Positions 25,126 to 32,648 of a stretch of DNA of 64,000 nt are shown here, piece after piece. The translations under genes were made by a program, and so were the position numbers. Location of the stretch: NCBI GenBank assembly GCA_002407775.1, contig DHOP01000030.1, forward strand, positions 69,147 through 133,146, in the 5' to 3' direction. The notes below the pieces were generated by a model. The model was not told the origin of the DNA. It saw only the letters and a list, made by a program, of their open reading frames with translations, and did not search any database. The stretch is from Prevotella sp. UBA5387 (GTDB lineage: Bacteria > Bacteroidota > Bacteroidia > Bacteroidales > Bacteroidaceae). Numbering within the stretch: the stretch's first letter is position 1; each line of letters opens with the position of its first letter.

Positions 25126-25272
25126 CCCTATAGTAGATTTAGATTCAATGACTAACGGTTACAAAATAACTACTTTTTTCTGAAAAATGATAATGATTTT
25201 TGGAACAAAATTGCGATGAAATAAATATTTTACAAAATAATATTCAAAACCAATTACTGTTTCAAAAATTAT

Positions 25273-25297
25273 AATTTACTTTGTAGGAAAGTAAATT
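25273..25297. promoter_or_regulatory. Perfect inverted repeat before kbl, possible operator
   Basis: AATTTACTTT (25273-25282), 5 bases GTAGG, then AAAGTAAATT (25288-25297): perfect 10-base arms, ending 15 bases before the kbl ATG. It overlaps a near-match to the -7 element (TTACTTTG). It could be a repressor site or an mRNA hairpin. Confidence 0.5.
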
Positions 25298-25312
25298 TTA
25301 AAACCTGAAATC

Positions 25313-26500
25313 ATGTACGGTAAAATGAAAGAACATCTTAGCCAGAGCCTCACCGAGCTAAGAGAAGCTGGACTTTACAAAGAGGAGCGTCTTATCGAAA
25401 GTCCCCAAGGAGCTTCCATATTAGTAAAAGGAAAGGAAGTACTCAACTTTTGCGCAAACAATTATCTTGGTTTTTCCAACGAACCGAGACTCATAGAGGC
25501 CTCCAAGAAGATCATGGACCGTCGCGGATTCGGCATGTCTTCTGTACGCTTTATTTGTGGAACGCAAGATATCCATAAGGAATTGGAAGCTGCCATCAGT
25601 GACTATTTTAAGACGGAAGACACCATTCTTTACGCCGCTTGCTTTGATGCTAACGGTGGATTGTTCGGTGCACTGCTCAACGAAGAAGATGCAATTATCT
25701 CAGACTCACTAAATCACGCTTCAATCATCGACGGTGTCCGTCTTTGCAAAGCTAAACGCTATCGTTACGCCAATGCCAACATGGAAGAGCTTGAGAAGTG
25801 CCTACAAGAGGCCCAGGAACAGCGTTTCCGTATCGTATGCACTGACGGAGTGTTCTCTATGGATGGAAATGTGGCCCCGATCGATAAGATTTGCGATCTC
25901 GCAGAGAAATATGATGCCATGGTTATGGTCGACGAAAGCCACTCGGCTGGTGTCGTCGGAGCCACAGGTCATGGCGTGAGTGAACTAACGAATACCTATG
26001 GTAAAGTAGACATCTATACTGGCACTCTTGGCAAATCGTTTGGTGGGGCGCTCGGCGGATTCACGACAGGTCGCAAGGAGATTATCGAAATGCTGAGACA
26101 AGTAAGCCGTCCTTACCTTTTCTCCAACTCTCTTGCCCCTGGAATTATCGGCGCAAGCTTGGAGGTTTTCAAGATATTGAAGGAAAGTAATGAGACCCAT
26201 GATAAACTTGTGGATAATGTTAACTACTTCCGCGACAAGATGATGGCCGCCGGATTTGACATAAAACCCACACAAAGTGCTATCTGTGCAGTGATGCTCT
26301 ATGATGCCCCACTGTCTCAAAAATATGCCAACCGACTACTCGAAGAAGGTATCTATGTCACAGGCTTCTATTATCCCGTTGTACCTAAAGGTGAGGCTCG
26401 TATCCGCGTTCAGCTTTCTGCAGCTCATACTCGCGAACAACTCGATCAATGTATCAACGCCTTTATCAAAATCGGCAAAGAGCTTGGGGTCCTGAAATAA
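25313..26500 (+). CDS. kbl: Glycine C-acetyltransferase (2-amino-3-ketobutyrate CoA ligase)
   Basis: PLP enzyme of the alpha-oxoamine synthase family. It cleaves 2-amino-3-ketobutyrate with CoA to glycine and acetyl-CoA. The 395 residues are full length: FCANNYLGFSNEP near residue 46, MSSVRFICGTQDIHKELE, DESHSAGVVGATG, and the PLP-lysine motif YTGTLGKSFGGALGG at about 238-252. The same fold includes AONS and serine palmitoyltransferase, but the neighbouring threonine dehydrogenase and the close match to Kbl signatures favour Kbl. A hairpin terminator follows. Confidence 0.95.
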   Translation: MYGKMKEHLSQSLTELREAGLYKEERLIESPQGASILVKGKEVLNFCANNYLGFSNEPRLIEASKKIMDRRGFGMSSVRFICGTQDIHKELEAAISDYFKTEDTILYAACFDANGGLFGALLNEEDAIISDSLNHASIIDGVRLCKAKRYRYANANMEELEKCLQEAQEQRFRIVCTDGVFSMDGNVAPIDKICDLAEKYDAMVMVDESHSAGVVGATGHGVSELTNTYGKVDIYTGTLGKSFGGALGGFTTGRKEIIEMLRQVSRPYLFSNSLAPGIIGASLEVFKILKESNETHDKLVDNVNYFRDKMMAAGFDIKPTQSAICAVMLYDAPLSQKYANRLLEEGIYVTGFYYPVVPKGEARIRVQLSAAHTREQLDQCINAFIKIGKELGVLK

Positions 26501-26572
26501 CTAACACTTGTTATGCCGAACCATTTGTTTGGAACTGGCTTTAGCATCGAACTTCACAAAATAGAATTACAT

Positions 26573-26610
26573 GCCGGAAGTAGTAATATACTATTTCCGG
26601 CTTTAATATT
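26573..26610 (+). terminator. Terminator after kbl
   Basis: GCCGGAAGTAGT pairs with ACTATTTCCGGC (one G-T pair) around a 5-base loop, followed by TTTAATATTT. Confidence 0.75.
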
Positions 26611-26703
26611 TAGTTTTTTGAGATAATACTCCGTGTCAAAATCAATGGTCAAAAAATAGAAAGTGATAGAAAGCTTTGTCTTATAACAAGGCCTCTATAG
26701 GAT

Positions 26704-28365
26704 TCAAACGAGCAACATAATAAGCATTTGCGCGATAACTACACGTGCAAACATACCCAAGGGATAGACCGTGGCATATGATATACTTGCCGCATCGCCA
26801 TTAGTCGTATCGCTTGCATATGACAGCGCCATCGGATTGGCCATGCTACCGCAAAGGATACCACAAATGGTGCCATAGTCATACTTCTTACTTTTAAGAG
26901 CTACAAGTCCGATAATAAATATGGGGAGAATGGTGAGCACGGCACCAATTCCAATCCATAATAATCCTTCCGGGCGAATAACCGTGGCAAAAAAATCAGT
27001 GCCTGCGTCGAGTCCGACGCAAGCCAAATAAAGCGACAGCCCTAGTTTGCGAAGCATGAGGCTGGCAGAGCGCGTGGTATAAGTAATGAAATGAAAACGC
27101 GGCCCTATAGCTCCTATGACAATGCCCATGATGATCGGACCTCCAGCTATTCCTAATCTAATAGGAGAGCTAATGCCAGGGAACATGATCGGAACAGTCC
27201 CAAGAGCTAGACCAAGTACAATTCCAAAGAATATGGCACCCAAGTTAGGCTCTTCGAGCGTTTTGACAGAGTTTCCTAAGAACCTCTCAGCATTATTCAC
27301 ATCATCATGGTTTCCTACTATCGTAACCCTGTCTCCATATTGCAAGCGCAAGTCATAGCTAGCTAAAAGCGTGATGTCCCCACGCATAATGCGACTTACA
27401 TTCACACCATAGAGCTGGCGCATGTGGAGTTGCCCAAGGTGTTTTCCATTGAGCCCGCGACGTGTAACGACACACACACGACTTTCCACATTAGCATCAA
27501 TAGAGTTCCAGTCTATCTTTCCCTTGTTCCAGTCCTTCTGTTCTTGCTTGCCAAAGAGCAAACCCAAAGCTTCCTCATCTTCCTTTGCACTTATCATAAG
27601 CAACGAATCATTCACATGAATCACCGTTTCAGCCAAAGGCACAATAACCTCTCCTTGACGCCAAATGCGTGATACGATGAACTTCAGATGGGTCCAGTGC
27701 GCAATTTCTCCAATAGATTTCCCATCAATGGCAGGGTTGATAACTGTGACTTGAGTGATGTATGTGTGGTCCTCCTCATTGCTTGATCGGAGTACTAAAT
27801 CCTCCGGCTTGACAAAATATTTGCGTATCACTACCATGACAGCTATCACACCGACAACACCAATGGGATAGGTCACGGCAGTAGCAAGGGCAGCAGAACC
27901 GCTTGATAGGCCAAGGTGGTTCAGGGCTTGGGTAGCGGCACCAAGAGCGGGGGTATTAGTCGTGGCACCACAAAGCAATCCGACCATATCAGGAAGTGTA
28001 ACTCCGGTGACAGGAACCAATACCAGAACAAGTAGTGTGCCTATGGCAATGACACTCAAACTTAGTAAGTTGAGATGCAATCCTTCTTCTCTAAGCGAGC
28101 CAAAGAAGTTGGGACCGACCTGTAGTCCCAAGCAATAGACGAACATGGATAGTCCGAACGTCTGAATGTAATCAAGTGTAGTAGCATCCACAGACAGTCC
28201 AAAATTACCAGCAAGAATGCCAATAAAGAATACAAAGGCAATTCCAAGAGAGATGCCTTTCATCTTGAATCTACCAAAGGCAAGTCCTATGGCAATGACA
28301 AGCGAAACGATAATAACTGTCTGAACAGACGAATGAACGCTGAACAGCGATAAAAACCAATCCAT
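26704..28365 (-). CDS. AspT/YidE-type transporter with two RCK_C (TrkA-C) domains
   Basis: A 553-residue inner-membrane protein of the aspartate:alanine exchanger family. Two homologous membrane halves (about residues 1-175 and 370-553, each with the GxxxNTPALG/GSMANPMAL type motif: LLCGATTNTPALGAA and ILCGSMANPMALSYA) flank two cytoplasmic TrkA-C domains (about 190-275 and 280-360: VVTRRGLNGKHLGQL, YGDRVTIVGNHDDV). The substrate of most homologues (YidE, YbjL) is unknown; AspT itself exchanges aspartate and alanine. It is transcribed alone from a -7 element at 28412. Confidence 0.9.
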   Translation of the reverse strand: MDWFLSLFSVHSSVQTVIIVSLVIAIGLAFGRFKMKGISLGIAFVFFIGILAGNFGLSVDATTLDYIQTFGLSMFVYCLGLQVGPNFFGSLREEGLHLNLLSLSVIAIGTLLVLVLVPVTGVTLPDMVGLLCGATTNTPALGAATQALNHLGLSSGSAALATAVTYPIGVVGVIAVMVVIRKYFVKPEDLVLRSSNEEDHTYITQVTVINPAIDGKSIGEIAHWTHLKFIVSRIWRQGEVIVPLAETVIHVNDSLLMISAKEDEEALGLLFGKQEQKDWNKGKIDWNSIDANVESRVCVVTRRGLNGKHLGQLHMRQLYGVNVSRIMRGDITLLASYDLRLQYGDRVTIVGNHDDVNNAERFLGNSVKTLEEPNLGAIFFGIVLGLALGTVPIMFPGISSPIRLGIAGGPIIMGIVIGAIGPRFHFITYTTRSASLMLRKLGLSLYLACVGLDAGTDFFATVIRPEGLLWIGIGAVLTILPIFIIGLVALKSKKYDYGTICGILCGSMANPMALSYASDTTNGDAASISYATVYPLGMFARVVIAQMLIMLLV

Positions 28366-28411
28366 ATCCAGTAAGGAAACAGTGCTAACTTGATGCTTTA
28401 CTATCCATTTG

Positions 28412-28419
28412 CAAAGTTA
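28412..28419 (-). promoter_or_regulatory. -7 promoter element for the AspT-type transporter
   Basis: Minus-strand TAACTTTG matches TAnnTTTG, 47 bases before the start codon. No clear -33 element. Confidence 0.5.
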
Positions 28420-28558
28420 ATAAAAAGAAAGATGGTGGAGAAATGAATGCACAAAAAAGGTATGATTATTGAAAAATATCAGAAAAAAACACTAAAAACA
28501 ATGGCATATCGTTGTTTTGTTATAATTTAGCTGATACAATAACCGATGACCTTATAAT

Positions 28559-29647
28559 ATGATTAAAACAGATAAATTTTATTGTCTAATTCTCGCAGGT
28601 GGTAAGGGACGTCGCCTTTGGCCATGCAGCCGACAAAGTTATCCCAAGCAGTTCTTGGATTTTTTTGGAACCGGGCGCACTCAGTTACAGCAGACTTACG
28701 ACCGCATGACAAAGGTCGTGGCACCAGACCACATCTTAGTAAACACCAATATACAATATCTGAACCTCGTGATGGAGCAGCTTCCTGAAGTTCCTCGCGA
28801 GCGTATCATGTGCGAGCCGATTCATCGCAACACATCTCCAAGCATTGCTTGGGCTACCCACCGGATCTTTCACATAGACCCAGAAGCGACCGTCATTGCC
28901 ATACCTTCTGATCAATTAGTGGTAAAGGAAGATGCATTTAGACAAAACGTCTTGGACGGACTGGATTTCGTGGCAACTCACGACAAACTGTTGGCTATGG
29001 GAGTGAAGCCTACTCGCCCAGAACCAGGCTACGGATACATTCAGTTTGCAGACTATTCGGGGCGCGATGTTTACCAGGTGAAGACATTTACAGAGAAACC
29101 CGATCGAAAATTTGCACAGACGTTCATGGACAGTGGGGAGTTTCTGTGGAACACAGGGATGTTTCTAGCCAATGTAAAATACCTGTGGGAAAGGCTTACA
29201 GACATTCTTCCGTACGTACTGAGAAAGCTCGATGACCTCAACTATTATGCTACTCCCAAACAGGAAGAGGCCTTTATGCAGGAACATTTTCCCTCTTACC
29301 CCAACTTATCTTTGGAAAAAGGTCTGCTTGAAGGGGCAGACAATGTTTGTGTGATGAAATGTAGTTTCGGGTGGGCAGACCTCGGTACTTGGCATGGCAT
29401 GTATGAAGCTATGCCAAAGACCAATGATGACAATGTGGTCATCAACTCTGAGGTGATGATGGAAAACAGCCGTGGCAACATCATCAAACTTCCTAAAGGC
29501 GTATTAGGCGTTATTGACGGGCTAGAGGGATTCATAGTAGCGGAGAAGGACAATGTGTTGCTTATCTGCCGCAAAGAGGACTCGTCGGCCTTAGTACGCA
29601 AGTATGTTAGTGAGGTACAGTTGAAGAAAGGGGATAAATACGTGTAA
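28559..29647 (+). CDS. Mannose-1-phosphate guanylyltransferase
   Basis: Makes GDP-mannose from mannose 1-phosphate and GTP for surface glycans and GDP-fucose. The 362 residues correspond to the nucleotidyltransferase part alone; there is no C-terminal phosphomannose isomerase domain as in bifunctional ManC/AlgA. Motifs: LILAGGKGRRLWPCSRQSYPKQFL at about 10-33 (the pyrophosphorylase signature), IPSDQLV, FTEKPDR, NTGMFLANV, and SFGWADLGTWHGMYEA. It stands alone, convergent with the HIT gene, across a shared terminator. Confidence 0.94.
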   Translation: MIKTDKFYCLILAGGKGRRLWPCSRQSYPKQFLDFFGTGRTQLQQTYDRMTKVVAPDHILVNTNIQYLNLVMEQLPEVPRERIMCEPIHRNTSPSIAWATHRIFHIDPEATVIAIPSDQLVVKEDAFRQNVLDGLDFVATHDKLLAMGVKPTRPEPGYGYIQFADYSGRDVYQVKTFTEKPDRKFAQTFMDSGEFLWNTGMFLANVKYLWERLTDILPYVLRKLDDLNYYATPKQEEAFMQEHFPSYPNLSLEKGLLEGADNVCVMKCSFGWADLGTWHGMYEAMPKTNDDNVVINSEVMMENSRGNIIKLPKGVLGVIDGLEGFIVAEKDNVLLICRKEDSSALVRKYVSEVQLKKGDKYV

Positions 29648-29730
29648 AGAAGAAGACACATTCTTTACACTCTCTTTTAGTTGAAATAAACCAATGTAAT
29701 CCATATAAAAACTCAACATGTCTTTTAGTA

Positions 29731-29776
29731 AAAGGGGCGACATCATGTTTGACACATGATATCGCCCCTTAGCTTT
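29731..29776. terminator. Bidirectional terminator between the guanylyltransferase and HIT genes
   Basis: A 16-base arm AAGGGGCGACATCATG (29732-29747) pairs with CATGATATCGCCCCTT (29755-29770), one mismatch, with AT-rich flanks on both sides. Confidence 0.85.
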
Positions 29777-29792
29777 TTATATCGGTCTTCGC

Positions 29793-30203
29793 TTATTTCG
29801 CGATTGAGACGTGATTAAATGCTTGTAGTATCTGTTCAGCAGTCTCCTTCATCTCCTCATCAGTGAGTTTCACGTGTTTATGAAAGTCAACATCACCCTC
29901 AGTATTGATGGGAAGAAGATGAATATGTGCGTGGTTCACTTCCAAGCCGAGCACCACTTGAGCCACCTTCTTACATGGAATTGCAGTACGAATGGCACAT
30001 GCTACCTTCTTGGCAAACACCTCAAAGTCGGCCAACAGCTTGTCATCCATATCAAAAATGTAGTCAATCTCTTTGCGTGGAATGACGAGCGTATGCCCCT
30101 TTGTCACTGGATTGATATCAAGAAAGGCATAAAATTGTTCGTCCTCAGCACACTTATAGCTAGGTATCTCGCCAGCAGCAATCTTACTGAAAATCGTAGC
30201 CAT
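29793..30203 (-). CDS. HIT family nucleotide-binding protein
   Basis: A 136-residue histidine-triad protein. The triad is seen as HAHIHLLPIN near residue 98-107, with IFSKIAAGEIPSYK at the N-terminus and PVTKGHTLVIPRKEI in the middle. HIT proteins hydrolyse nucleoside phosphoramidates and related mononucleotides. It starts 9 bases after the greA stop, so the two are co-transcribed. Confidence 0.93.
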   Translation of the reverse strand: MATIFSKIAAGEIPSYKCAEDEQFYAFLDINPVTKGHTLVIPRKEIDYIFDMDDKLLADFEVFAKKVACAIRTAIPCKKVAQVVLGLEVNHAHIHLLPINTEGDVDFHKHVKLTDEEMKETAEQILQAFNHVSIAK

Positions 30204-30212
30204 AATACCTCC

Positions 30213-30680
30213 TTACTCCAATGTAATTTTCTCAATACGCAGACGGAGAACGCCACGTGGCACTTTGATGTCCACTACATCGCCTACCTTCTTATTAAGT
30301 AGTCCTTGGGCGATAGGAGTATGAATAGAAATCTTACCCTCTTTTAGGTCAGCCTCGCTCTCGCTGACGATGGTATAAGTCATCTTTTTATTTGTGGTGA
30401 GGTTTGTCATCTCGACTTTTGACATGATTTGCACAGCATCTGTTGAGAGACGCGACACATCGACGATCTTGGCTAAACCTATAGTCATTTTCAGTTCGTT
30501 AATCTTTTTTTCTAGCGCAGCCTGTGTTTCCTTGGCGACGTCGTACTCGGAATTTTCACTCAAGTCGCCCTTATCGACTGCTTCGGCAATGGCAGCAGAT
30601 GCCTTAGGACGCTCTACCGCTTCGAGATGGTGTAGTTGAGCTACGAGTTTATCATAGCCCTCTTGTGACATATAAGCCAT
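30213..30680 (-). CDS. greA: Transcription elongation factor GreA
   Basis: Rescues backtracked RNA polymerase by stimulating cleavage of the transcript 3' end. 155 residues: an N-terminal antiparallel coiled coil (about 1-75; EGYDKLVAQLHHLEAVERPKASAAIAEA, DLSENSEYDVAKETQAALEKKI) with the two acidic residues of the DLSENSEYD tip that reach the active site, and a C-terminal FKBP-like domain (ISIHTPIAQGLLNKKVGDVVDIKVPRG). The transcript has a long leader of about 110 bases containing a perfect hairpin at 30728-30769. HIT follows. Confidence 0.96.
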   Translation of the reverse strand: MAYMSQEGYDKLVAQLHHLEAVERPKASAAIAEAVDKGDLSENSEYDVAKETQAALEKKINELKMTIGLAKIVDVSRLSTDAVQIMSKVEMTNLTTNKKMTYTIVSESEADLKEGKISIHTPIAQGLLNKKVGDVVDIKVPRGVLRLRIEKITLE

Positions 30681-30727
30681 AGTTGTTTTGTTTAAATTGA
30701 ATTCTTACTTATACATAGACTATAGGA

Positions 30728-30769
30728 AACAGAATTCCGACATCCCCATGAATGTCGGAATTCTGTTTG
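30728..30769 (-). promoter_or_regulatory. Perfect 17-bp hairpin in the greA leader
   Basis: AAACAGAATTCCGACAT (30728-30744) pairs perfectly with ATGTCGGAATTCTGTTT (30753-30769) over an 8-base loop. It lies about 48 bases before the greA start and downstream of the predicted promoter, so it would fold in the leader. Neither strand has a T-run after it. Confidence 0.7.
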
Positions 30770-30797
30770 CTACAACTTGTACTCTATAGTTCTGGTG

Positions 30798-30829
30798 CAA
30801 AGATAAAAGATATTTTCCGATTTGCCAAC
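30798..30829 (-). promoter_or_regulatory. Promoter for greA-HIT
   Basis: Minus-strand TATCTTTG at 30798-30805, with GTTG (30826-30829) 20 bases upstream as the -33 element. Confidence 0.65.
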
Positions 30830-30906
30830 AACATTACGATAATTTTTTAAAACACCTTGATTTAAATCAATAAAGCATTAATATTTGCATTTTAGTGTGC
30901 AAAATA

Positions 30907-30938
30907 TTTGCAAAACAGATATTTTGCTTATATATTTG
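30907..30938 (+). promoter_or_regulatory. Orphan promoter upstream of a candidate small RNA
   Basis: TTTG at 30907-30910, a 20-base spacer, then TATATTTG at 30931-30938: a full match to the Bacteroidetes -33/-7 pattern. A perfect 8-base inverted repeat, CAAAATAT (30900-30907) and ATATTTTG (30920-30927), overlaps the -33 element. No plus-strand coding sequence follows. Confidence 0.7.
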
Positions 30939-30943
30939 TTACG

Positions 30944-31004
30944 TGTTTTTCATAGTATTAGATTTAAGGTTAACAAGGTTGGGACTCGGCGGAGTCCCTT
31001 TTTT
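30944..31004 (+). ncRNA. Candidate small RNA of about 60 nt (unnamed)
   Basis: Between the orphan promoter and a Rho-independent terminator only about 60 bases remain, with no credible ORF. The ends are estimated: start 5-7 bases after the -7 element, stop in the T-run. The RNA would have an AU-rich 5' part and the terminator hairpin at its 3' end. I do not recognise an Rfam family. It lies in the 563-base gap between greA and pncB. A very short peptide or a leftover leader is an alternative. Confidence 0.45.
30981..31004 (+). terminator. Rho-independent terminator of the candidate small RNA
   Basis: GGGACTC (30981-30987), loop GGCG, GAGTCCC (30992-30998), then six T. The T-run is on the plus strand only, so it does not serve the minus-strand pncB. 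Confidence 0.88.
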
Positions 31005-31106
31005 ATGCCCACAAATCTAGTTTGAAGCATTGTCCACTTTTCAAAACTCCACAACGATACTCCTCATAATAAATTCTTTGCATGAGAATCTTATTGTGTC
31101 TGATTG

Positions 31107-31194
31107 TGATTCAAATTGATTCATGAAGTAAATCAAATTGAAACACGCGGTGAATCAATTTGATTTACCGCGTGTTTCAAATTGTTTCATAAGC
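31107..31194. repeat. 22-base-period array, locus 2 (4 units), nested palindrome
   Basis: Four 22-base units at 31107, 31129, 31151 and 31173, 49 bases past the pncB stop. Linkers are TGAAG, CGCGG and CCGCG between units. Here the linkers are also complementary, so arms of 19 bases (TGAAACACGCGGTGAATCA at 31139-31157 and TGATTTACCGCGTGTTTCA at 31161-31179) pair around ATT with one G-T pair. Confidence 0.9.
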
Positions 31195-31243
31195 TCGAAG
31201 GAGTGTGAAGGCAATAGGCATGAGCATTTGTGGCTATTCCATA

Positions 31244-32461
31244 TCATGAATCCATATCCACGTGAATCTCCTCCATGAAACGTCTGATAACCTCAGGCTT
31301 ACCGGTGTGCTTGCCTTTTGAATCCGAGAGTTTGCAAGTGTCGTTATAAAATGGCCATGCCTCGGTGATCTTAGCAGCCACGAGTTTGATGACCGTATTC
31401 ATCGGCAGAACCCCGGCAAAGTCGTTGGTGAAATGCGTACCAATTCCAAATGATGGTTGGCAATAGTTCTTAGCATATTGCTGCAACTCTATCGCTTCGT
31501 CAGTAGTAAGGGCATTGGAAAAAATAACCTGCTTGGTTCGCGAATCAATATTAAGCGACTTATACTTTTCAACGATATGTTGTAGTTCTTGCTTGTTATC
31601 TCCACTGTCCACGCGTAAGCCCTTAAAGAGGTTGGCAAAGTCCTCTGAGAAATTCAATGAAAAGATATCCCACCCAAAGGAATCATAAAGATATGTACCC
31701 AAAGCACCACGAAATGTGTTTCGCCATGCATTCATCGCCAAGTGATTGGCCATCTGTGGACCATACATTCCTCCGATAGCACTTACGAATTCATGGGCCA
31801 TGGTTCCGACAGGAAGCACATCATGTTTCATCGCAAGATAAACATTGCTAGAACCGATAAATGCACCTTTATAATCTAGCGAATGTTTTAAAGCACAGTC
31901 TTTGAAAGCGCGGATAACCGTGTCCTCAGCTTTATAGGATGCCCGACGTCGTGTTCCAAAGTCAGAGAAGATGCATCCGGCCCCCATAAGGCGTTGTGCC
32001 TTTTCATAAGCGCTGTCATAATAGGCATCATAGTCAAAAGTCTGATCCTCTCCAGAAACTATATAATAGAGTTCTGAGATGATGGCCAATAACTTAACCT
32101 CAAGCAAAATGGTGTCAGACCAATTGCCCTCGATATCAACCTGAAGGTGCCCCTCTGCATCCTGCTCCACCTTTACCCAATCCGCCGAGTAACGGAATCC
32201 CTTAAGATAGGTAAAGAACCAATCAGGCATATAGTAGCACTTGCGGCGCATGAAGTCAACTTCCCCATCCGTTATGACAAGGTTTTCAAGCATTTTGACT
32301 TGCTCTTGAACAAGTTGAGCAAAGCCTATTGGATATATAGTATTATTGCGATCAACAAAAGTATACTTTACTTGTGCCCTCGGAAAGTTATCAATGACTG
32401 CGCAACACATTGAGAACTTATAAAGATCGTCATCTGTAAAGTGCTTAATAATCTGTTTCAT
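31244..32461 (-). CDS. pncB: Nicotinate phosphoribosyltransferase
   Basis: Salvages nicotinate to nicotinate mononucleotide for NAD synthesis, using PRPP and ATP. 405 residues, full length. Seen: the N-terminal DDLYKFSMCCAVIDNFPRAQVKYTFVDRN, the PncB segment SDFGTRRRASYKAED, the catalytic-histidine region PVGTMAHEFVSAIGG, and the PRPP-site region FKGLRVDSGDNKQEL. It is transcribed alone from a -7 element at 32488. The repeat array lies in its 3' flank. Confidence 0.96.
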   Translation of the reverse strand: MKQIIKHFTDDDLYKFSMCCAVIDNFPRAQVKYTFVDRNNTIYPIGFAQLVQEQVKMLENLVITDGEVDFMRRKCYYMPDWFFTYLKGFRYSADWVKVEQDAEGHLQVDIEGNWSDTILLEVKLLAIISELYYIVSGEDQTFDYDAYYDSAYEKAQRLMGAGCIFSDFGTRRRASYKAEDTVIRAFKDCALKHSLDYKGAFIGSSNVYLAMKHDVLPVGTMAHEFVSAIGGMYGPQMANHLAMNAWRNTFRGALGTYLYDSFGWDIFSLNFSEDFANLFKGLRVDSGDNKQELQHIVEKYKSLNIDSRTKQVIFSNALTTDEAIELQQYAKNYCQPSFGIGTHFTNDFAGVLPMNTVIKLVAAKITEAWPFYNDTCKLSDSKGKHTGKPEVIRRFMEEIHVDMDS

Positions 32462-32487
32462 TTCAACTACTTTATAATTTTAAAGTG

Positions 32488-32495
32488 CAAACTTA
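32488..32495 (-). promoter_or_regulatory. -7 promoter element for pncB
   Basis: Minus-strand TAAGTTTG matches TAnnTTTG, 27 bases before the start codon. Confidence 0.55.
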
Positions 32496-32561
32496 CAGAA
32501 TTAATGCCATTTTGATATAGTTTTACCCTGCAAAACACTTTGCAGTGACTATATTAAGATT

Positions 32562-32594
32562 AAAAAAAGCCTCACATCCAAAGATGTGAGGCTT
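32562..32594 (-). terminator. Terminator of the large secreted-protein gene
   Basis: AAGCCTCACATC pairs perfectly with GATGTGAGGCTT around a 4-base loop; on the minus strand seven T follow. Confidence 0.9.
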
Positions 32595-32648
32595 AAATGA
32601 TGTTTATAACCTTTCAACCATTTAAAATGGAATGAATAGGTCGGTGTT

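Noticed and set aside
30728..30769. Rho-independent terminator before greA
   Set aside because: The stem is perfect, but neither strand has a T-run after it.
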